Positions 16,034 to 24,000 of a DNA stretch of 64,000 nt are shown piece by piece (positions within the stretch are counted from its first letter, which is position 1; every line of letters begins with the position of its first letter). Source of the stretch: Rhodobacter sp. (GTDB taxonomy: Bacteria > Pseudomonadota > Alphaproteobacteria > Rhodobacterales > Rhodobacteraceae). A program made the position numbers and the translations under genes. The notes under the pieces were generated by a model that saw only the letters and a program-made list of their open reading frames with translations, ran no database searches and was not told the DNA's origin. Location: positions 1 to 64,000 of the forward strand of contig JAIXUH010000014.1 of the NCBI GenBank assembly GCA_027484145.1. Direction: 5' to 3'.

Positions 16034-18022
16034 GTGTGTGGTATTGCCGGATCATTTGCACCCGACGGGGTGTCTGCCCCCCATGGCCCCGACGTGATGG
16101 TGGCGATGCTGGCCCGCATCGGACACCGCGGTCCGGATGAGGCTGGGTATTACAGCGACAATCGCTGTTCGCTCGGCATGGTCCGCCTGAGCATTCTTGA
16201 TCTGGCATCGGGCCAGCAACCGATGGCCAGCCCTTCGCAGCGGTTCTGGTGCGTTTTCAATGGTGAAATCTACAACTACGTCGAGTTGCGTGAGGAGTTG
16301 CAGCAGCAGCACGGGATGCAGTTTCGCACGGATGGTGATACCGAAGTGCTTTTGCGGGCTTGGGAAGCTTGGGGCACCGACTGCCTGTCACGTCTGAACG
16401 GCGCCTTTGCCTTTGCAATCTATGACCGGGATAGCGGACGCTTGGCCCTTGCGCGCGACCGCTTCGGCAAGCGGCCGCTCTTTTGGACAAGGGCCAGCGG
16501 GCGCTTTGTATTTGCCTCGGAAATCAAGGCGTTTCTGGGCTGCGGGGATGTCGGTTTCGAAACCGATCCAGCCCATTTCGCGGCCATTCTGGCCAGTTGG
16601 ACCCTGTCACCCGGCCAGACCGGCTGGAAAGGGATCAAGACATTGCCAGCGGGCGGCTGGATGGAGATCGCTGCCGACGGTGCGATCCGCTCAGGGCGCT
16701 ATACCACGCTGGACTTCAAGCAGCGTCAACAGTTCGGGTCCATGGCCGAAGCGGCCGAGGCCATTCGTGCCGCCGTAATCCGGGCTGTGACCATCCGGAT
16801 GCGAAGCGATGTTCCGGTGGGGCTTTATCTTTCGGGCGGATTGGACAGCACGATCATTGCAGCCATCCTTGCCGATCTGCGCGGCGATGATCCGGCCTGC
16901 TCATACTCGATCGGGTTCGAGGATGAGGGTCTGGACGAAAGCCCGTTTCAGGCCATCGCCAGCGCGCGATTTGGCACGCAGCATACCACGTTGCGGGCAA
17001 CCCACCGCGATATCTGCGGTGCCTTTGCACAAGCCGTCTATCATGCCGAGGTGCCGGTTTTCCGCACGGCTTTTGTGCCGATGTTCCTTTTGTCGCAACG
17101 GGTGCAATCCGACGGGATCAAGACCATCCTGAGTGGCGAAGGTGCCGACGAGGTTTTCCTTGGCTATGATCTGTTCCGGGAAACCATGTTGCGCCAAAAC
17201 TGGGCCGGGCTTGATATGGAAACCCGCAAAGCGCGGGTAGCACGGCTGAACCCCTATCTGAAGCATTTCGCCACAGCGCCCGGTGCGGGAATGGTCGGGC
17301 TTTACGACCAGTTTGCGACCGAACGTTTGCCGGGGCTGTTCTCGCACGAGATCCGCTATCAGAACGGCAACCTGTCACTGCGCCTTTTGGCCGACCGCGA
17401 TCTTGCCGCCCATGCGCTGGATCCGTTGATGGCAGCCACCGCCCAAGCACCGGGGTTTGCCGAAATGTCGGCCGTGGAAAAGGCACAGTGGCTGGAGTTC
17501 AATACTCTTTTGCCGGGCTATTTGCTGTCCACCCAAGGGGAACGTATGGGCATGGCCCATGGCGTGGAAAACCGCTGCCCCTTCCTTGATCCGAACCTTG
17601 TGGCGATGGCGGGTTCGGTGAACCTGAAACATGATGACGGCTGGTCGGAAAAGGCCATTCTGAAGCATGCCTTCCCAGAACTGCCCGACGAGATACGCGC
17701 CCGCCACAAACACCCCTACCGCGCGGCAGACAGCAAATCCTTTGTGCTGGAACGGCCCGAATACATGGAAATGGTGTTGTCCGCGCAAGAGCTTGGCCGG
17801 TCGGGAATGATTGACGCGCGCTTTGCTGAACGTTTGGTCACAAAGATCATGACCCAACCTAGCGAGCGTATCAGCATCAGCGAAAATCAGGCGTTTGTCG
17901 CCCTGCTCAGCTTTCAGATGCTGCAGCACCAGTATGTGCGCCGCGAGGGTCTGCCTGAGGTATCGGAAGCGGCCCTGCGTGGCCGGTTGCGGGTCTGCGT
18001 CGAAGAAAGGCAGGCCGCATGA
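16034..18022 (+). CDS. Asparagine synthetase-like amidotransferase (starter amidation)
   Basis: A 662-aa glutamine-hydrolysing amidotransferase. Translation starts at GTG 16034 so that the nucleophile Cys2 (M-C-G-I-A-G) is correctly placed; GHRGPDE, FNGEIYN and RTDGDTE of the glutaminase domain follow. The synthetase domain has the ATP pyrophosphate loop SGGLDS (residues 267-272), SGEGADEVFLGY and HGVENRCPFLD. Housekeeping AsnB amidates aspartate. Here the gene lies between a free ACP and PKS1 (ATGA overlap), so the likely reaction is ATP-dependent amidation of malonyl-ACP to malonamyl-ACP. The amide nitrogen would become the imide nitrogen of a glutarimide ring. Substrate assignment is by context; family is certain. 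Confidence 0.93.
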   Translation: MCGIAGSFAPDGVSAPHGPDVMVAMLARIGHRGPDEAGYYSDNRCSLGMVRLSILDLASGQQPMASPSQRFWCVFNGEIYNYVELREELQQQHGMQFRTDGDTEVLLRAWEAWGTDCLSRLNGAFAFAIYDRDSGRLALARDRFGKRPLFWTRASGRFVFASEIKAFLGCGDVGFETDPAHFAAILASWTLSPGQTGWKGIKTLPAGGWMEIAADGAIRSGRYTTLDFKQRQQFGSMAEAAEAIRAAVIRAVTIRMRSDVPVGLYLSGGLDSTIIAAILADLRGDDPACSYSIGFEDEGLDESPFQAIASARFGTQHTTLRATHRDICGAFAQAVYHAEVPVFRTAFVPMFLLSQRVQSDGIKTILSGEGADEVFLGYDLFRETMLRQNWAGLDMETRKARVARLNPYLKHFATAPGAGMVGLYDQFATERLPGLFSHEIRYQNGNLSLRLLADRDLAAHALDPLMAATAQAPGFAEMSAVEKAQWLEFNTLLPGYLLSTQGERMGMAHGVENRCPFLDPNLVAMAGSVNLKHDDGWSEKAILKHAFPELPDEIRARHKHPYRAADSKSFVLERPEYMEMVLSAQELGRSGMIDARFAERLVTKIMTQPSERISISENQAFVALLSFQMLQHQYVRREGLPEVSEAALRGRLRVCVEERQAA

Positions 18023-21000
18023 CAACCGTGCCGGAACCTATCGCGATCATCGGTCTTGCACTTCGCTTTCCGGGGGCCGAAACGCTGGGTGGCTTTTGGG
18101 ACATCATCGCCGCGGGTCAGGTCAGAATAACCGAACTGCCGATGCAACGCCGATCTGCGGGCTTTCCACCGGACCGCTTGTTCTGGGGCGGATTCGTCGA
18201 TGGGGCAGATGGTTTCGACCCATTGTTCTTTGGCATTTCCGCGCGTGAGGCAAACCGGATGGATCCGCAGCAGCGGTTCATTCTGGAAACAGCATGGAAC
18301 GCGCTGGAAGACGCCGCCATTGCACCCTCGCGTCTGGCATCGCGCGAGGTGGGCGTGTTCATGGGGGCCTGCCACTGGGATTACCTTGAAATGCAGGCCC
18401 GCGCGACGCCCGAGGTTGAGGCGCATATGGCCACGGGCATTTCGCAGGCGATCCTGTCGAACCGCGTGTCCTATCTGTTCAACTTTACCGGCCCAAGCGT
18501 GACCAATGACACGGCCTGTTCGAGTGCGCTGGTCGCCATTGAACAAGCGGTTCAGGCCTTACGCGCGGGGTCCTGCACGCTGGCGCTTGCCGGGGGCGCA
18601 AACCTGATCTGGTCGCCGGACCATTTCCTTGCGTTTTCCAAGGCGGGCATGCTGTCCAAATCCGGTGCATCGCGGGCGTTTGACGCGCGTGCCGACGGGT
18701 ATGTTCGCGGCGAAGGCGCTGCAGTTGTTGTGCTCAAACCGCTGGCACAGGCATTGGCGGACGGCGACCCCGTTCACGCCGTGATCCGCGAAGTGGCCTC
18801 GAACCATGGGGGTCATAGTGCCGGTCTGACGGTGACCAACCCAACCGAACAGGCGGCGCTGATCACGCGCGTCTTGTCGCGGGCCGGTATCTCGCCCGAG
18901 ACGCTGGGCTATGTTGAAGCGCACGGAACCGGCACCCCGGTGGGTGACCCGATTGAGGTTCGGGGTTTGAAAACCGCGCTGGAAGGGCTTTACGCCAAGG
19001 GTCGGCTGACCGCCGCCGAAGGTGTGACGCGGATCGGCTCGGTCAAGAACAACATCGGGCATCTGGAAGGCGCTGCCGGTATTGCCGGTGTCGCAAAGGT
19101 CGTGGCCGCACTGAAGCATCGGCAAATCCCTCCGACGGCTGGATTTGAGCGGCCAAACCCCCTGTTGCGCCTTGCCGGATCGCCTTTGCGTGTCGCAAAC
19201 CGGTTAGAGCCTTGGCCCTTGCCCGAAGGGTCGCTGCGGCGTGCGGGTGTCAGTTCGTTCGGCTTTGGCGGCACCAATGCCCATGCCGTGATCGAAGAAT
19301 TCGTCCCCGACCTAGCTGGCACGCAAGGGGCGGATTGGCAAAGCGGCTGGCCAATCCTGCTTTCGGCGCGCAGCGAGGTTGCCCTGAAACGCCGTTGTAC
19401 CGATCTGGCCCATTGGCTTGAACAGACCCCGGATGCGGACCCTGCGGCCGTTGCCGCAAGCTTGATCCACGGGCGCGAAGCCATGCCGCACCGTGCGGCA
19501 ATCCTCGCTTTGGGTGCCGAAGGGCTGCGCGTACAACTGGCGGCCATCGCATCGGGCAGAGCGGTCCCGGATGGGGTCTGGCTGGGCAAGGTTGATGAGG
19601 AAACGGCGCCTCCGGAAGCCGTTTCTGACGATCTGGCTTCTCAGCTTGCGGCTTGGGCAAAGGGCGCGTCTGTCGATTGGGCAGCACATGCGACGTCCGG
19701 GCCACGCCTGCATTTGCCCGGCTATGTTTTTGACCGGACCAGCCACTGGTTTGAACCGCTGGCGGCGCCCGAACGTCTGCCCCTGCCTGTTCAAGATGAC
19801 CTGCGGTTTGATCTGGTTGAATACGGCGCCCGGCTGCAGGTTCCTGCCAAGCATCCCTATCTGTCACATCACATCATCGGCGGGACGGCCATCCTGCCGG
19901 GCGTTGTGACGTTGTCTTATGTCGCCCGTGCCCTTGCCCCGCCAGACGCCGCCGGTAGGGCAGTACTACGCGATGTTGTCTGGCTTCGCCCTGCGAGGGC
20001 AACCGCATCAGGCGTTGACCTGACGATCCGGCGACAGGGCGACGATGGTTTCATCGTGCAGGATGAAGCGTCCGAGACAGTGGCGCGTGGCCGTATTGCC
20101 CGACCGGAAGCCCAGCCTGTGTTGGCTGTTCCGGCCGATCATGGCACAGACCTCGGCCTGCCTTATGAACGGCTGACAAGCGCTGCGATTGAACATGGCC
20201 CCGCGTTCCGCGCGGTCAGCAAGATGACGCTTGTCGCAGGGCAGGTGGTCGGCCAGCTGGATCTGCCGGCAGAAGCCCCATTGCAACAGACCGCCGCACA
20301 CCCTGTGCTGCTGGACGCGGCATTGCAGACCGTCGTCGCGGCGCTGTTCCCCGGCGAAGCACCGGGCGTGCCCTTTGCCGTCGAGCAGTTCGAGGTTTCT
20401 GGTGAAGTGGCGGGTCAGGCGATCTCGATCTGTCGGCGGCGCGCCAATGGGCGGCATGATGTTGATATCGTCGCCAATGGCCGTACCGTGGCCCGGATTT
20501 CAGGTTTCGCAACGCGTCCCATTGCGGCACCTGCGGCGCAGGCCCTTGTGGTCGCGGAACCCGTTGTAGACACGATGACTCAGGGACCGGCCCCAGGTGC
20601 CGTGGTGCAGGCCGTGTTTGATGCATACCCGTCCCAAGATTTCGTGCTTGTGGGGCACGGGGCACGTGGGCCGCGCAAGCTTTCGATCCCATCGGCACAA
20701 ACACCTGACGGTGACGCAAGCAGCCTGCATGACGCACTTTGGCAGGTTCTGTCGACCCTGCGCGACTGGATGCGCGATGGTGATCTGAATGCCATCTGGC
20801 TTCGTCCGGGCCGGACGGCGTTTGCGGCCTGTGTCAGGCCTTTGATCCGCACGCTGGCATTAGAAGGCGGGGGGCTTCGGGTCGATCTGGCACCACCAGC
20901 GCAGGACAGGTCATTTGCAGCGGCAAAGCCATCAAGTCCGGTCAGAGATGACGTAGCGGGTGCCGTGATTCTGATCACCGGCGGCGCAGGTGCCATTGGC

Positions 21001-24000
21001 CGCGCCATGGCGCAGGCCCTGATCCAACGCAATGCCAAGACAGTGATCCTTGCCGGACGCACCCCACCGATGGACAGCACGTTCCCTTTTGTGGCCTGCG
21101 ATGTTGCGGACAGTTCAAGTCTGCGCGCCGCGCTTGACCAGATCCTGCGTGACCATGGCCGTCTGGACGGTGTGATCCATAGCGCGGGGCAGATCGAAGA
21201 TGGCCTTGCCCGCAGTAAAGATCGGGCCGCCTTTGACCGCGTTTTGGCCCCCAAGATTGATGGTCTGATCGCGCTCGATGCAGAAACCGCAGACCTGCCA
21301 TTGCGGTTCTTTCTTGTGAACAGCTCGGTTGCAGCGGTTCACGGTGCGGTTGGTCAGGCTGACTACGCTGCCGCCAACGCCTTTCTGGACCAGTTCATGG
21401 AACAACGCGCCGAACGTGTCGCGCGGAAGGAACGCTTTGGCCACAGTCTTTCGATTGGTTGGACACTCTGGGCCGAAGGTGGGATGCAGGTTTCTGATCG
21501 CGTGATGCGCGGCATGAACCGGCGCATGGGAACCGACCCGTTGCCCACAAAAGAAGCCCTGCGCGTTTTTCAGGATGTTCTGGATGGTGCTTTGCCCCCC
21601 CGCATCGTTGCCGGTTACGGGGATGCCGAGCGGTTCTTCCGGTTCCTGCGCGAAGGTGATGCGCCGATGGCTGCGACGCCACAGGCCAAAATGCCCGAGG
21701 CTGAAGCCAAGGCTTCCATTGCGGCACAGGCTTTGCCCGATACGACTGAATTGCGTGGCCTGCTGACAGACAGACTGGTGCAGATGCTGGCCGAGACTCT
21801 CGGAATGGACGCAGCAGCGATCCGGCCCGGTGTTGCGTTCGAACGCTATGGCTTTGACTCTCTGCTTGCCGTTGAAATGGTTGAAAAGCTTGAGAAATGG
21901 TTGGGGGCAGAGCTTTCAGCCACGCTGTTTTTCGAAGCGCTCAATCTGAACGCTGTCGCGGATGCCTTGTTGCGCCAGTTCTCCGAGGTGCTGGTGGGGC
22001 GGTTCGCACAAACGCCATCCGCGCCCCTTCCTACGCCAGAAGGTCAGCACACACAGGCCCAGAACGTAGCAACGCCCCATTCGGTTCGGTCGGCGTCTTC
22101 ACCTCCAACGGAACCTGTGACGGCGGTGCCTTCTGTCCATACCCGCCAGCGCGACCGCGATATTGCTGTGATCGGGCTGGCTGGGCGGTATCCGGGGGCC
22201 ACGACCCTTGCCCAGTTCTGGGACAACCTAGCAAAAGGGCGTCACCATTTTACCCCGGTTCCACAGGACCGCTGGCCGCATGAGGAAATCTATTTTCCCG
22301 ACCGCGACGTGCTGGGCAAATCAACGATCAAGACAGGCGGCTTTCTGGACGATATCGACAAGTTCGATCCGCGATACTTCAACATTTCGCAGGCCGATGC
22401 GGAATGCATGTCACCAGAAGTGCGGCTGCTTTTGGAATGTGCGGTCGAAACCTTTGAACAGGCCGGCTATTCGCGCGAAACATTGCAGTCCGACTGCGGC
22501 GGCGATGTGGGCGTGCTCGTCGGAACGATGAGCAACCATTACAATCTTTACGGCGTTCAGAACATGCTGACGCGGGGGGTGCGTGCATCGGGCAGCTACA
22601 CCGGCACCATGCCCAACATGATTTCCTATTTCTACGGGCTGACCGGACCGTCGATCTTTGTGGATACCATGTGTTCGGCCTCGCTCACTGCGCTCGATCT
22701 GGCGGTGCGCCTTCTGCGCGAAGGGCAATGCCGGATGGTGCTGGCAGGCGGGGTCAACCTGCTGCTGCATCCCTACAACCTCATTTCTTCGTCTCAGGAA
22801 CATTTCACCTCGAACCGGGCCGAAGTGATCCGCAGTTTCGGGCTTGGGGCGGATGGCACTATACTGGGCGAAGGTGTCGGCACCGCGCTGCTGAAACCGC
22901 TGGCCATGGCAGAGCGTGACGGCGATCTGATACAGGCGGTGATTACTGGCACAGCCATGGCGAATGCCGGCCCGCGCAACGGCTTTACTGTCCCAAGCCC
23001 CGCCATGCAGGCACGGGCGGTTCGCGATGCGCTGGCCGATGCGCGGCTTTCCCCTGCCGACATCAGTTATATCGAAACGCACGGATCGGGCACGAAACTG
23101 GGCGACCCGATTGAAATTGCCGCGCTGAAAGAGGTTTATGGCCCAATAGGGGAAGTGGCCCTTGGATCGGTCAAATCCAACATCGCCCATCTTCTGGCTG
23201 CTGCGGGCATCGCGGGCTTTACCAAGCTTGTGCTGCAGTTGCGCCATGGCCAGATCGCGCCTTCGCTGCATTCAGACCAGCTGAACCCGGCGATCCCGTT
23301 CCAAAAGACGCCGTTCCGCGTGAACCAGAGCCTCAGGTCCTGGGCCGCAACGGAAGCCCCGCGCCGCGCGGGGATCACGTCGATCGGCGCGGGTGGCATG
23401 AACAACCACATGATCGTCGAGGAATACCCGGTCATCGTGTCGGCGCCTTTGCCCGCGCGCCCGGTCATCATGCCGTTTTCGGCGATGTCTGCTGAACGTC
23501 TAGGGCATGTCATTTCCCGCATGATTGACTGGATTGATCAGAACCCGTCAGCCGATCCGCAGCGCGTGGCCTATACACTACAGATGGGGCGCACGGCCCT
23601 GCGCTGCCGCGTTGCCGTCGTGGCCAAAACGCTGTCGGAATTGCGGGCGCGTCTGATCCGGATGTATGACGCTGACAGGGGTGGGGCAGCTTTTTGCGCC
23701 GATGTCATGGCCGCACCCCCACAGGCTGCCTTGCCGGGTCAAGATCCGGACAGCTTGGCACAGAATTGGGTGCGGGGCGAAACGGTGGACTGGGGCGCAC
23801 TATGGCCGACACGTCCGCAGCGGATTGAATTGCCAGCCTATCCGTTTGAGAAAATCCGGTGCTGGTATGATCTGGACCCCGAAGCCCCCAGCGTTCTGCG
23901 CCCCGAGGTCTTTCGTCGCCGCCTGCATCCGCTGATCCAGTCCAACCAGTCCACGCTTGAAGGCGTTCGGTTCCATAGCCGCCTGCGTGCCGAAGACCTG

